From contig NZ_CALHHX010000200.1 of NCBI RefSeq assembly GCF_938030685.1, positions 1 to 26,065 of the forward strand: a DNA stretch of 26,065 nt, in the 5' to 3' direction. Positions 1-7,822 of the stretch are shown one piece after another. Each line of letters begins with the position of its first letter. Within the stretch, counting starts at the first letter, position 1. The notes beneath the pieces are model-generated. The model searched no databases. It was not told where the DNA came from and saw only the letters and a list, made by a program, of their open reading frames with translations. The stretch comes from an uncultured Campylobacter sp. (GTDB taxonomy: Bacteria > Campylobacterota > Campylobacteria > Campylobacterales > Campylobacteraceae). The translations under genes were made by a program, and so were the position numbers.

Positions 1-102
1 AATGGCGCGTTTTACAATGCTTGCATACCTCATAAAGCCGGCTACGAGGCTAGAGTAGATGAAGCGACTGCGACGCGATATTTTTTAAAATTTTGTGGCT
101 AG
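1..102 (+). CDS. Possible 3' end of a truncated gene
   Basis: An open frame enters from the window edge and stops with TAG, giving about 33 residues that begin NGAFYNACIPHKAGYEARVD. No family was recognised. The composition (a mix of polar, aromatic and small residues) is compatible with real protein, unlike the low-complexity reading frames just downstream. It would converge on the ribosomal operon that ends at map. Because only the tail is visible, it could also be a chance open frame. Confidence 0.35.
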   Translation, partial: NGAFYNACIPHKAGYEARVDEATATRYFLKFCG

Positions 103-265
103 ACCGCAAACCGTCGCAATAGATTTTAAAATTTCTAGTGCGATAAGCTTCAAACGGTCTTTGGATAAAATTTATGCATTAAGCGACTGGAGTAAAATTC
201 TACGACACGAGCAGTGTAAAATTATCAAAGACCGATCGCGGGCAAAATTTCGCAGCGACAAAGTG

Positions 266-292
266 AAAAAATTTTAACTAGGCTGAGCCAGC
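266..292 (-). terminator. Likely intrinsic terminator of the ribosomal operon
   Basis: Read on the minus strand, just after the map stop, the segment forms a short stem (CTGGCT pairing with AGCCTAG, one bulged base), followed by TTAAAA and a run of six T. The stem is short and the loop tight, so efficiency is uncertain. The position, the first structure downstream of the last gene of the operon, supports the call. Confidence 0.45.
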
Positions 293-307
293 TTTTGCGC
301 GGAAATT

Positions 308-1066
308 CTATGCGACGCTTAGGACTTCTACCTTACCGTCGAAAACCGCCATGCAGTGCTCGTAGTGGCTAGTGCGAAGCCCATCCTTGCTTCTCGTACT
401 CCACTTATCCTCAGCGATGACCGGCGTGCCGTCCTTTTGGCAGATCATCGGCTCAATGCAAAAGACCATGCCGTTTTTGATTTTGGGACCTGATTTTGGA
501 TTGTTGCCCTCCAAATAGTTTGGGATCTCAGGCTCTTCGTGTGGGTGCTTGCCGATGCCGTGACCGCAGAAGCCGTATAGCGGCACAAAACCGCGCGCGC
601 GGATAAATTTCTCGATCTCGAAGCTTAGCTCTTTGAAGTGCATCCCTACCCTGATCGTTTTGATGGCAAACTCTAGCGTATCCTTGCTGCATGCGATGAG
701 ATCTTCGTCGGCTTTTGAAATTTTACCGACGGGCAGAGTGCGTGCGCTGTCGCCAAAATATCCGTTTAGTTTCGAGCCCAGATCGACGCCTAAGATATCG
801 CCCTCTTGTAAGATCGTTTCGTCTGGGATGCCGTGGATAATGACTTCGTTTAGCGAGAGGCAAGCGGCGTTTGGAAAGCCGTATAGCCCTTTAAAAGCAG
901 GATATGCGCCTTTGGATGTGATGAAATCGTCGATCTTCTTATCGACTTCGAGTAGGCTAAGACCCGGCTTTATGAATGAAGCTGCATAATCAAGGGCCTG
1001 CGCGACGATTCTGTTCGCCGCACGCAGGCCCTCTAAATCTTTTTTTGTTTTAAGTAAAATCGCCAT
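308..1066 (-). CDS. map: Methionine aminopeptidase, type I
   Basis: Removes the initiator methionine from nascent proteins in the cytosol. The 252-residue product has the type I length without an N-terminal zinc extension. The five metal ligands of the pita-bread fold are visible: D95 (GVDLG), D106 (YFGDSART), H169 (CGHGIG), E205 (CIEPM) and E236 (YEHCM), plus the conserved histidines H79 (IIHGIP) and H176 (HPHEEPEIPN). The ATG lies directly after the secY stop, so map is the last gene of the operon and probably translationally coupled to secY. The secY-map order is widespread in bacteria. Only a weak ribosome binding site is visible. Confidence 0.98.
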   Translation of the reverse strand: MAILLKTKKDLEGLRAANRIVAQALDYAASFIKPGLSLLEVDKKIDDFITSKGAYPAFKGLYGFPNAACLSLNEVIIHGIPDETILQEGDILGVDLGSKLNGYFGDSARTLPVGKISKADEDLIACSKDTLEFAIKTIRVGMHFKELSFEIEKFIRARGFVPLYGFCGHGIGKHPHEEPEIPNYLEGNNPKSGPKIKNGMVFCIEPMICQKDGTPVIAEDKWSTRSKDGLRTSHYEHCMAVFDGKVEVLSVA

Positions 1067-2332
1067 TTATAGCCCGACCGCGCTTAGGGTCTGATATTTG
1101 CTCATATAAACTTGCGCTTCGATGCGTCTCATCGTATCAAGAGCGACGGAGACGACGATCAGCACGCTGGTGCCGCCGAAATAAAACGGCACGCCCATAA
1201 ATTTAACGAGTAGCCACGGGATGACGGTTACGAGGCCCAGATAGATTGAGCCCCAAAACGTAAGACGGCTAGCAACTTCGTTTAAAAAGCTCGCCGTTCC
1301 CTCGCCCGGACGAATGCCCGGGATAAAGCCGCCCTGCTTCTTTAAATTTTCACTAATATCCTTGGAATTAAAAGCAATTGACGCATAAAAATAAGCGAAA
1401 AATATAACCAACACAAAGGTCAAAAAGTTAAAGAAGTAATTGCTAGGGCTAAGGAAATCGTGGATCTTTTGGATGATCGGATTGGTGCTTGCTTGTAAAA
1501 TTGTAGTCGGAAACATCAAAATCGCGCTTGCAAAAATAGGCGGAATGACGCCGCTTAAATTTAGCTTGATCGGTACGTAATTCATAATGCGCTTATTTTG
1601 ATTTGCCATCAATACCTTGCGCGAAAACGATACCGGAATTCTGCGTTCACCTAGCTCCACATATAAAATTGCTCCGATAGTAGCCAGGATAATTAGCACG
1701 ATCGCGATTAGCTTTAAAACGTTCATTTCGCCGGTATTTACTAAATTTACAGTACTTCCGATCGCTCTAGGGATGGCGCTTACGATACCTGCAAAGATAA
1801 TAAGGCTGGTGCCGTTACCGACGCCGCGCTGCGTAATCTGCTCGCCGATCCACATCAAAAGCATGGTGCCTGCCAGCATCGAAATGCACGAGATGAAAAC
1901 AAACTCGTTGGTATTTTCAGCCATTATCGCAGGCGCTCCGGTCTGCCCGTGAATGCCCTGCAAGCCGATGCTAACGCCGATGGATTGAACCATAGCAATC
2001 GCTATGGTAGCGTATCGGATGATCTGCATATATTTCTGCATACCGTCGCGCTCTTTTTTGAGTTTGCCCAAATTTGGAAAGGTTGCGGCAAGCAGCTCCA
2101 TAATGATCGAAGCGGTAATATAAGGCATAATGCCTAGCGAGATAACGCTGAATCGCTCCGCCGCGTTACCGCTAAACATATTAAACATTCCAAAAGCGTT
2201 GTTGCTATTGTTTTGAAAAAATTGTTTTATAACCTCAACGTCCACTCCCGGAACCGGCACGTAAGCTAGCAACCTATAGGCAAAAAGAAAGCCCAAAGTA
2301 ATGAGAATTTTGTTGCGTAGCGATTTATTCAT
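1067..2332 (-). CDS. secY: Preprotein translocase subunit SecY
   Basis: Channel subunit of the SecYEG translocon in the inner membrane. The 421-residue product has about ten hydrophobic segments. Family hallmarks are visible: the TM2 plug-region stretch GIMPYITASIIMELL (67-81), EQITQRGVGNGTSLII (164-179), the cytoplasmic loop GERRIPVSFSRK (228-239) that contacts SecA and the ribosome, and GIRPGEGTASFLNEV in the later cytoplasmic loop. The ATG overlaps the rplO stop by one base (TAATG), indicating translational coupling. No defect is seen. Confidence 0.98.
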   Translation of the reverse strand: MNKSLRNKILITLGFLFAYRLLAYVPVPGVDVEVIKQFFQNNSNNAFGMFNMFSGNAAERFSVISLGIMPYITASIIMELLAATFPNLGKLKKERDGMQKYMQIIRYATIAIAMVQSIGVSIGLQGIHGQTGAPAIMAENTNEFVFISCISMLAGTMLLMWIGEQITQRGVGNGTSLIIFAGIVSAIPRAIGSTVNLVNTGEMNVLKLIAIVLIILATIGAILYVELGERRIPVSFSRKVLMANQNKRIMNYVPIKLNLSGVIPPIFASAILMFPTTILQASTNPIIQKIHDFLSPSNYFFNFLTFVLVIFFAYFYASIAFNSKDISENLKKQGGFIPGIRPGEGTASFLNEVASRLTFWGSIYLGLVTVIPWLLVKFMGVPFYFGGTSVLIVVSVALDTMRRIEAQVYMSKYQTLSAVGL

Positions 2333-2733
2333 TATTTTTGTCCGCTATACTTTACGTTCTCGTCTTTGATCTTGCTCGCGAGCGCTTTTGCGCCTACGCC
2401 GATCAGCTTGATCTTTTTAACGGAATTTGAAATTTTATGAACGGATTTGATGCTTTCGATCGTAATCTCACTAAGATCTTTGATAGCTTCGATTTTATCG
2501 ACATTGATCACGTAAGGCTTTTCAAATTTAGAAGTAAAACCTACCTTTGGAAGCCTTCGCTGAATCGGCTGCTGACCGCCCTCGAAGCCTCTTTTTTCAT
2601 GAGAGCCGGTACGCGCAGTCTGGCCCTTGCCACCGCGACCCGCAGTTTTACCTAGACCGCTTCCTTGACCACGACCCAAGCGCTTAGTAGCGTGAGTCGA
2701 GCCTGGGGCTTTTTTAAGATTTTCTAATCCCAT
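2332..2733 (-). CDS. rplO: 50S ribosomal protein L15
   Basis: Large-subunit protein with a long basic extension into 23S rRNA. The 133-residue product starts MGLENLKKAPGS and carries the glycine/arginine-rich signature KRLGRGQGSGLGKTAGRGGKG (about 18-38), then a globular C-terminal half with GVGAKALASKI. It follows rpsE directly: there is no rpmD (L30) gene between S5 and L15, as I recall being usual in Campylobacterota. It overlaps secY by one base. Confidence 0.98.
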   Translation of the reverse strand: MGLENLKKAPGSTHATKRLGRGQGSGLGKTAGRGGKGQTARTGSHEKRGFEGGQQPIQRRLPKVGFTSKFEKPYVINVDKIEAIKDLSEITIESIKSVHKISNSVKKIKLIGVGAKALASKIKDENVKYSGQK

Positions 2734-2745
2734 CTTTTATCCTTG

Positions 2746-3195
2746 TTAGTGTTTTAACATACTAAGAGCTTTCATCGTAGCTCTTACGACATTTGAGGAG
2801 TTGTTCGAACCTAGCGATTTAGTGAGGATATCTTTAACACCCGCAAGCTCTAAAACTGGGCGGACTGAACCACCTGCGATAACGCCGGTACCTTCGCTCG
2901 CCGGCTTAAGTAAAATTTTGCTCGCATTGTATTTAACTTCGATATCGTGAGTGATAGTGGAGCCGTTTAAATTTACCTTGATGATATTTTTAAACGCATC
3001 GTCTACCGCTTTTTTAATCGCATCTGGAACCTCTTTGGACTTGCCAAAGCCAAAGCCCACTAGGCCGTTTCTATTGCCTACTACGATAAGAGCCGTAAAC
3101 CTAAACCTTCTACCGCCTTTAACGACCTTTGTAACCCTACCGATATTGACGATTACCTCTTCGAATTCTTCTCTATTATACTTTTCCACAATCAT
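2746..3195 (-). CDS. rpsE: 30S ribosomal protein S5
   Basis: Small-subunit protein at the mRNA entry side, important for accuracy. The 149-residue product has the N-terminal double-stranded-RNA-binding S5 domain (VTKVVKGGRRFRFTALIVVG, about 22-41; GLVGFGFGKSKEVPDA, about 45-60) and the C-terminal domain with GTGVIAGGSVRPVLELAGVKD. It lies 9 nt after rplR and 12 nt before rplO in the same operon. It is shorter at both ends than the E. coli protein (167 aa), with a core that looks intact. Confidence 0.98.
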   Translation of the reverse strand: MIVEKYNREEFEEVIVNIGRVTKVVKGGRRFRFTALIVVGNRNGLVGFGFGKSKEVPDAIKKAVDDAFKNIIKVNLNGSTITHDIEVKYNASKILLKPASEGTGVIAGGSVRPVLELAGVKDILTKSLGSNNSSNVVRATMKALSMLKH

Positions 3196-3204
3196 TCCTT
3201 TGGG

Positions 3205-3561
3205 TTATAGTTTGATGCCGTTTTGGCGTAGCGACTCGGCAAAGCTTGCGATTACGCCATGATACAAATAGCCATTGCGATCGAAAATCGCTTCAGAAAT
3301 GCCTTTATCTTTTAGCTTGGAGGCTAAATCTTTAGCTAAGCTAGCCGCGCCCTCTTTGTTTGCCTTTAAATTTAAAACCTTACCGCTGCTAGCGCACAAA
3401 GTCGCGCTCGCCGCGTCGTCGATAGCCTGAGCGTAGACCGTCCTATTGGATTTGAAAATAGAAATTCTAGGGCAAGATGCGACGCCTGAAATTTTAGCGC
3501 GAATTCTTCTTTTTCTCTTGATTCGTAAAGAGATCTTTCTTTTTAATACGTTCTGTGTCAT
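3205..3561 (-). CDS. rplR: 50S ribosomal protein L18
   Basis: Binds 5S rRNA with L5 in the central protuberance. The 118-residue product has the basic N-terminus KRKISLRIKRKRRIRAKISG (7-26), then PRISIFKSNRTVYAQAIDD, and ends with FDRNGYLYHGVIASFAES and a short hydrophilic tail, the usual L18 pattern and length. The gene sits between rplF and rpsE with about 10-nt gaps. Nothing unusual was seen. Confidence 0.98.
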   Translation of the reverse strand: MTQNVLKRKISLRIKRKRRIRAKISGVASCPRISIFKSNRTVYAQAIDDAASATLCASSGKVLNLKANKEGAASLAKDLASKLKDKGISEAIFDRNGYLYHGVIASFAESLRQNGIKL

Positions 3562-3571
3562 TTCTCAACCC

Positions 3572-4108
3572 TTATTTCTTAGCTGTTTTTCCGGCTTTGC
3601 GGATGATATGCTCTTCAAGATACTTGATGCCTTTACCCTTATATGGCTCAGGCGGTCTGAATCCTCTGATCTCGGCTGCTACTTGACCTACTTGCTGCTT
3701 GTCGTCGCCTTTGATGGTTACGACGTTTTTATCTACGGAAATTTCAATCCCCTTTGGAGATTCAAAATTTATCGGATGCGAAAAGCCCAAATTTAGCTCA
3801 AGCACCTTGCCCTTCATCGCAGCTCTATAGCCGACGCCGTTGATTTCAAGCTGCTTTGAAAAGCCCTCTGTAAGACCGAGAACGATATTGTTAGCTAAAG
3901 CGCGGTATGTTCCCCAATACGCCCTGCTCTGTCTATCCTCGCCCTTAGGTGAGAATTCTATCTTTCCGTCTTCGATTTTTACATCGACATGACCTTTTAA
4001 ATCAAGCTCTTTTTCGTTATTTGATTTTTTAAATTTTAACGACGAGCCGTCGATTTTGACCTCTAAGCCGTTTGGAATAGAGATCGGTTTTTTACCAATT
4101 CTTGACAT
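3572..4108 (-). CDS. rplF: 50S ribosomal protein L6
   Basis: Large-subunit protein near the GTPase-associated centre. The 178-residue product has the two repeated L6 domains. MSRIGKKPISIPNG marks the start, and the C-terminal domain carries GDDKQQVGQVAAEIRGFRPPEPYKGKGIKY, the L6 signature, ending in basic KAGKTAKK. The upstream gap to rpsH (77 nt) is unusually long for this operon and contains a hairpin. The start has AAAAGGAAAATT directly before the ATG, a good ribosome binding site. Confidence 0.98.
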   Translation of the reverse strand: MSRIGKKPISIPNGLEVKIDGSSLKFKKSNNEKELDLKGHVDVKIEDGKIEFSPKGEDRQSRAYWGTYRALANNIVLGLTEGFSKQLEINGVGYRAAMKGKVLELNLGFSHPINFESPKGIEISVDKNVVTIKGDDKQQVGQVAAEIRGFRPPEPYKGKGIKYLEEHIIRKAGKTAKK

Positions 4109-4138
4109 AATTTTCCTTTTTATTTGTCTAGGGTATGT

Positions 4139-4178
4139 CTACTTTTACGAATGGATACCACAATGCCATAAAAAGTAG
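4139..4178 (-). promoter_or_regulatory. Hairpin in the rpsH-rplF intergenic gap
   Basis: CTACTTTT (4139-4146) pairs perfectly with AAAAGTAG (4171-4178), and inside it ATGG (4151-4154) pairs with CCAT (4166-4169). It begins only 7 nt after the rpsH stop in the only sizeable gap inside the 10-kb operon. There is no T-tract on the operon strand, so it does not look like a terminator. It may be an RNA-processing site, an mRNA stabiliser or a protein-binding element. The structure is seen directly and the role is unknown. Confidence 0.5.
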
Positions 4179-4185
4179 AAACTTC

Positions 4186-4581
4186 TTACCAGATCGTGCA
4201 AAGCACTTCGCCGCCGACGCCCGCTTTGTGCGCGTCGATACCGCTCATAACGCCTTTACTTGTGCTAACGACAACGGTTCCGTAGCCGTTTTTGAAGCGC
4301 TTGATCTCGTCTTTGCCTTGATATACGCGGCGGCCCGGAGTCGAAATTCTTTTAACTTCGTTTATCACGCTCCTGCCTTTTTCGTCATATTTAAGCACTA
4401 CGTTGATGATCTTTTTATTGTTTTCCTCTACTACGTTGTAGCTCTCGATATAGCCCTTCTCAGCTAAAATTTTAAGCATAGCCTCGACTACGTTTGAGTG
4501 AAAAAGCTTAGTCGTATCTAGCCTTCGCATCGCAGCATTTCTGATGCGAGTTAGTCCATCTGAAATAAGATCGTTAATCAT
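4186..4581 (-). CDS. rpsH: 30S ribosomal protein S8
   Basis: Central-domain 16S rRNA-binding protein, and in E. coli the translational repressor of the spc operon. The 131-residue product has MINDLISDGLTRIRNAAMRR at the start, RISTPGRRVYQGKDEI in the middle, and the RNA-binding signature GTVVVSTSKGVMSGIDAHKAGVGGEVLC at the C-terminus. It follows rpsN with a 9-nt gap and is followed by the hairpin-containing gap before rplF. Confidence 0.98.
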   Translation of the reverse strand: MINDLISDGLTRIRNAAMRRLDTTKLFHSNVVEAMLKILAEKGYIESYNVVEENNKKIINVVLKYDEKGRSVINEVKRISTPGRRVYQGKDEIKRFKNGYGTVVVSTSKGVMSGIDAHKAGVGGEVLCTIW

Positions 4582-4590
4582 CTCTTCTCC

Positions 4591-4776
4591 TTACCAGCTT
4601 GCTTTTTTTAGACCCGGGATCAAGCCCTCGTTTGCCATCTTGCGAAGGCAAACGCGACAAATTCCAAAATCCTTATAAACGGAGTGCGGACGACCGCAAA
4701 TTTGACATCTGGTATATGCGCGAGTGCTAAATTTAGCGGGGCGTTTCGCCTTGGCTACCATTGATTTTTTTGCCAT
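4591..4776 (-). CDS. rpsN: 30S ribosomal protein S14, zinc-binding (type Z)
   Basis: Small 30S head protein of the C+ zinc type: 61 residues with CQIC and CRVC forming the zinc ribbon, plus GRPHSVYKDFGICRVCLRKM. I chose the ATG at 4776 (MAKKSMVAKAKR). An upstream in-frame start at 4794 would lie inside rplE, whereas the chosen ATG is preceded by AAAGGAAAATGAT, which contains both a ribosome binding site and the rplE stop. The length agrees with the usual 61 aa. Confidence 0.97.
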   Translation of the reverse strand: MAKKSMVAKAKRPAKFSTRAYTRCQICGRPHSVYKDFGICRVCLRKMANEGLIPGLKKASW

Positions 4777-4777
4777 A

Positions 4778-5323
4778 TCATTTTCCTTTTGCAAAAGGCA
4801 TGCCGAATAGCTCTAGCAATTTAAATGCCTCTTTATCGTTATTTGTAGTCGTTACGACGGTTATATTCATACCGTGAGTTCTTAAAATTTGATCGTATTC
4901 GACCTCAGGGAACATCAGCTGCTCTTGCAAGCCGAAGTTGTAATTGCCGCGTCCGTCAAAGCCCGCTCTAGGTAGCCCTCGGAAATCCTTAACCCTAGGA
5001 AGCGCGATAGAGATCAGTTTATCTAGGAAGGCAAACATCTGCTCTTTTCGTAACGTAACCATTATGCCTACCGGAAAACCTTCGCGAACTTTAAAGCCTG
5101 CGACCGATTTTTTTGCATTGACGATAAGCGCTTTTTGGCCTGCGATCAGCGAGATAGTATCGGCCATATTTTGAAGCACCTTTTGATCTTTGCTCGACTC
5201 GCCCGTTCCTACGCTGATAACGATCTTTTCAAGCGCCGGGATAAGCATAGGATTTTTTATATCAAATTCTTTCTGCAAAGCAGCTCTGATGGAATTTACA
5301 TATTTATCTTTTAGTCTGCTCAT
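4778..5323 (-). CDS. rplE: 50S ribosomal protein L5
   Basis: Binds 5S rRNA and contacts the P-site tRNA from the central protuberance. The 181-residue product contains NPMLIPALEKIVISVGTGE, the family signature, then GFKVREGFPVGIMVTLRKEQM, and RDFRGLP-type KDFRGLPRAGFDGRGNYNFGL. I chose the ATG at 5323 (MSRLKDKYV), 2 nt after the rplX stop and with GAGGG upstream. A TTG two codons earlier overlaps the rplX stop and is less likely. It ends 1 nt before the rpsN start. Confidence 0.98.
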   Translation of the reverse strand: MSRLKDKYVNSIRAALQKEFDIKNPMLIPALEKIVISVGTGESSKDQKVLQNMADTISLIAGQKALIVNAKKSVAGFKVREGFPVGIMVTLRKEQMFAFLDKLISIALPRVKDFRGLPRAGFDGRGNYNFGLQEQLMFPEVEYDQILRTHGMNITVVTTTNNDKEAFKLLELFGMPFAKGK

Positions 5324-5325
5324 AA

Positions 5326-5559
5326 TCAACCCTCTACCAACGCAACGTTTGAAATATCCATAGGCATCTCTTTGCTCGTAAAGCCGCCTTGCGGATTTTG
5401 CTCGGTTGGTTTGATAGCCTTTTTAGCCATTTTACAACCCTCGACGATAACTTGAGCTTTTTTAGGAAACACTGCCTTAACGATGCCTGTTTTACCCTTA
5501 TCGTCACCTGCGATGATCTTTACTTGATCGCCTTTTTTAATCTTAAATTTTACTGCCAT
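5326..5559 (-). CDS. rplX: 50S ribosomal protein L24
   Basis: Assembly-initiating large-subunit protein. The 77-residue product has the KOW motif KKGDQVKIIAGDDKGKTGIV near the N-terminus. It is shorter than E. coli L24 (104 aa), and this short form is, as far as I recall, normal for Campylobacter. The ATG overlaps the rplN stop by one base and is preceded by a strong GGAGG site, so it is coupled to rplN. Confidence 0.97.
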   Translation of the reverse strand: MAVKFKIKKGDQVKIIAGDDKGKTGIVKAVFPKKAQVIVEGCKMAKKAIKPTEQNPQGGFTSKEMPMDISNVALVEG

Positions 5560-5927
5560 TATAAAACCTCCGGAGCCAGCGAAACGATCTTCATAAAACC
5601 GCCGTATCTGACCTCTCTACCGATAGGACCGAAAATACGAGTGCCGATCGGCTCTTTTTTTGAATCCAAAATAACGGCTGCGTTCTCATCGAATCTAATT
5701 AGCGAGCCGTTGCCTCTATGCAACTCTTTAGTCGTACGAACGACTACGGCTTTTACTACTTGACCGCGCTTAATCTTGCCGTTAGGGAGCGCTTTTTTTA
5801 CAGAGCAAACGATAATATCGCCGATTGTGGCGTATCTTCTCTTGCTGCCGCCCAAAATTTTAATACACATAAGTTCTTTTGCGCCGCTATTATCAGCTAC
5901 CGCAAGTCTGGTAAAACTCTGTATCAT
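5559..5927 (-). CDS. rplN: 50S ribosomal protein L14
   Basis: Forms part of intersubunit bridges with 16S rRNA. The 122-residue product is the standard length and highly conserved: MIQSFTRLAVADNSGAKELM at the start, KILGGSKRRYATIGDIIVCSVK, then KRGQVVKAVVVRTTKE and GTRIFGPIGREVR near the end. It overlaps rpsQ upstream by one base and rplX downstream by one base, so three consecutive cistrons are coupled. Confidence 0.99.
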   Translation of the reverse strand: MIQSFTRLAVADNSGAKELMCIKILGGSKRRYATIGDIIVCSVKKALPNGKIKRGQVVKAVVVRTTKELHRGNGSLIRFDENAAVILDSKKEPIGTRIFGPIGREVRYGGFMKIVSLAPEVL

Positions 5928-6178
5928 TATTCAACTCCTGTTTTCAAAACCGCTTTTAAGCGAAACGATTTTCTAGCGCTTAGCGGTCTGCACTCGATCG
6001 CAGATATGGTGTCGCCGATCTTTACGACGTTGTTTTCATCGTGGATCAGATATTTTTTAAATCTTTTTACGATCTTTCTATATCTAGGGTGCATAACCCT
6101 TCGCTCCACCAAAACGGTAGCTGTTTTATCGCCCGCCTTCTTTACGACTACGCCTTGAATTTCTCTTTTAAATGCCAT
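5927..6178 (-). CDS. rpsQ: 30S ribosomal protein S17
   Basis: OB-fold 16S rRNA-binding protein. The 83-residue product begins MAFKREIQGVVVKKAGDKTA, followed by RRVMHPRYRKIVKRFKKYLIHDE and the typical VGDTI-like KIGDTISAIECRPLSARKSF. It lies 9 nt after rpmC and overlaps the rplN start by one base. Nothing unusual was seen. Confidence 0.98.
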   Translation of the reverse strand: MAFKREIQGVVVKKAGDKTATVLVERRVMHPRYRKIVKRFKKYLIHDENNVVKIGDTISAIECRPLSARKSFRLKAVLKTGVE

Positions 6179-6187
6179 AACCTATCC

Positions 6188-6370
6188 TTATTTAGCTTTA
6201 ATAGCGGTGTTGATTCTAGCGATATCTTTTTTGATAGCGCGAATCTCGTTAGGATTGCTTAGCTGCATAGTTTTTAGCTTTTGTCTAGCCGTAAATAAAA
6301 GCAACTTACTTTGTTTCAACATAGAATTTAGCTCAGCTAAATCTTTATCTTTCAAATCAGTATATTTCAT
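6188..6370 (-). CDS. rpmC: 50S ribosomal protein L29
   Basis: Small two-helix protein near the peptide exit tunnel that contributes to the trigger factor/SRP docking area. The 60-residue product has the expected helical hairpin: MKYTDLKDKDLAELNSMLKQ, then LLLFTARQKLKTMQLSNPNE and RAIKKDIARINTAIKAK. The ATG overlaps the end of rplP by 14 nt, indicating coupled translation. Confidence 0.97.
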   Translation of the reverse strand: MKYTDLKDKDLAELNSMLKQSKLLLFTARQKLKTMQLSNPNEIRAIKKDIARINTAIKAK

Positions 6371-6782
6371 TTTCGCTTTCCCTACTTACGATTTTCGTTT
6401 TAAAAGGTAGTTTATGAATTGAAAGCATAAGCGCCTCTTTAGCAACCTCTTCGCTAACGCCGGTCATCTCAAAAATGATCCTGCCCGGTTTTATATTCAT
6501 TACCCACTCTTCTACGCCGCTCTTACCTTTACCCATACGAGTTTGTAGAGGCTTTTTAGTAAGCGGTTTGTCTGGGAATACCTTAATCCAAATTTTAGCT
6601 TGACGATTCACGAAGCGCGTCATCGCGACACGAGCCGCTTCGATCTGGCGAGAATTTACCCTACCCGCCTCTACCGCTTTGATACCGAAATCGCCGAACG
6701 TCAAGGAATTTCCTCTCGTCGCATAGCCGCGATTGCGACCTTTCATCATCTTGCGGTATTTTGTTCTTTTTGGCATCAACAT
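6357..6782 (-). CDS. rplP: 50S ribosomal protein L16
   Basis: Sits near the A-site tRNA and is required for late 50S assembly. The 141-residue product contains MPKRTKYRKMMKGRNRGYA and the signatures INSRQIEAAR-like VNSRQIEAARVAMTRFVNRQ and GKGKSGVEEWVMNIKPGRI. The first ATG (MLMPKRTK) is kept because GAGG lies 9 nt before it, a better spacing than for the ATG two codons later. It starts 2 nt after the rpsC stop, and the 3' end overlaps rpmC by 14 nt. Confidence 0.98.
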   Translation of the reverse strand: MLMPKRTKYRKMMKGRNRGYATRGNSLTFGDFGIKAVEAGRVNSRQIEAARVAMTRFVNRQAKIWIKVFPDKPLTKKPLQTRMGKGKSGVEEWVMNIKPGRIIFEMTGVSEEVAKEALMLSIHKLPFKTKIVSRESENEIY

Positions 6783-6784
6783 AA

Positions 6785-7480
6785 CTATTTACCTCTTCTT
6801 GGTCTGCGTGTTTTTTTAGGCGCATCATCGGTCTTTTCAGCCTGGATGCCTTTTTGTAAAATTTCACCCTTAAAGATCCAAACCTTAATGCCGATATTAC
6901 CGTAGGTTGTATGCGCTTCGGCAAAGCCGTAATCGATCCTAGCCCTTAGAGTATGAAGCGGAACGCGTCCCTCCAAATACCATTCGGTTCTAGCCATCTC
7001 CGCACCGCCTAAGCGACCTGCGACGCAAATTTTAATTCCTTTTGCACCTGCTTTTTGAGCGCCTTGGATGACCTTTTTCATAGCGCGGCGGAATGCAACG
7101 CGGCGCTCTAACTGCATAGCTACGTTTTCCGCAGCCAAAAGTGCGTTCGAGCCTACTTTGCGCTCCTCTTTGATATTGATGGCTATGTCTTTATTGACTA
7201 GCTTAACGACTTCGCTTCTTAAATTTTCAACCTCGCCGCCTTTTTTGCCGATGATGATGCCCGGTCTTGCGGCTACGATCGTTACGCGAATTTTCTTAGC
7301 CGTTCTTTCGATAAGAATTTGGCTAATTCCCGCATAGTAAAGCTTAGCTTTTAAAAATTTGCGGATCTTATAATCCTCGCCGATACTCTCGGAAAGCGTC
7401 GCTTTAGAAGGAAACCATCTAGACTCCCAATTTCGATTAATTCCTAATCTTAAACCGATCGGATTTACTTTCTGTCCCAT
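6785..7480 (-). CDS. rpsC: 30S ribosomal protein S3
   Basis: Lines the mRNA entry tunnel of the 30S subunit. The 231-residue product starts MGQKVNPIGLRLGINRNWES and has the KH domain loop ARPGIIIGKKGGEVE (about 73-87), followed by the C-terminal S3 domain with GRLGGAEMARTEWYLEGRVPLHTLRA and a basic tail of APKKTRRPRRGK. It abuts rplV with no gap. No anomaly was seen. Confidence 0.98.
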   Translation of the reverse strand: MGQKVNPIGLRLGINRNWESRWFPSKATLSESIGEDYKIRKFLKAKLYYAGISQILIERTAKKIRVTIVAARPGIIIGKKGGEVENLRSEVVKLVNKDIAINIKEERKVGSNALLAAENVAMQLERRVAFRRAMKKVIQGAQKAGAKGIKICVAGRLGGAEMARTEWYLEGRVPLHTLRARIDYGFAEAHTTYGNIGIKVWIFKGEILQKGIQAEKTDDAPKKTRRPRRGK

Positions 7481-7813
7481 TTACGCTTCCTTCTTACTTG
7501 GTTTTGCTACTTCGACGATGATGTGCGAAGTAGGTTTGCGGATACGACTAGCCGTACCTCTGGCGCGCGGACGAAATCTCTTAAGTACGGGACCTGCATC
7601 CACTCGGCAGCTCGTAACTACGACCTCTTCAGGCTCAAAGCCGCCGTTTGCGACCGCGCTTGAAATAGCCGTAGCGATATATTTCGCGCCGCGATTAGGC
7701 GTAAATTCCAAAGTAGCGAGGGCAAATTCCGCATTCATGCCTTGAATTTGTTTTGCAATAAGTCTTGCTTTTGTCGGCGAAAGGCGAACAAATTTAATAG
7801 TTGATTTACTCAT
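7481..7813 (-). CDS. rplV: 50S ribosomal protein L22
   Basis: Its beta-hairpin lines the peptide exit tunnel. The 110-residue product shows FVRLSPTKARLIAKQIQGM at the N-terminus and the tunnel hairpin region VDAGPVLKRFRPRARGTASRIRKPTSHI near the C-terminus. The stop is followed directly by the rpsC start. The length is typical (110 in E. coli). Confidence 0.98.
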   Translation of the reverse strand: MSKSTIKFVRLSPTKARLIAKQIQGMNAEFALATLEFTPNRGAKYIATAISSAVANGGFEPEEVVVTSCRVDAGPVLKRFRPRARGTASRIRKPTSHIIVEVAKPSKKEA

Positions 7814-7822
7814 ATTCTATCC

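Noticed and set aside
95..277. 60-codon open frame starting at GTG near the left edge.
   Set aside because: No ribosome binding site. It overlaps the end of the partial ORF and the operon terminator, and its composition is random-looking.
2332..3195. Missing rpmD (L30) between rpsE and rplO as a deletion.
   Set aside because: Absence of L30 is, as far as I recall, normal in Campylobacter and its relatives.
4591..4794. Longer S14 start at 4794.
   Set aside because: It lies inside rplE. The ATG at 4776 has the ribosome binding site and gives the usual 61 aa.
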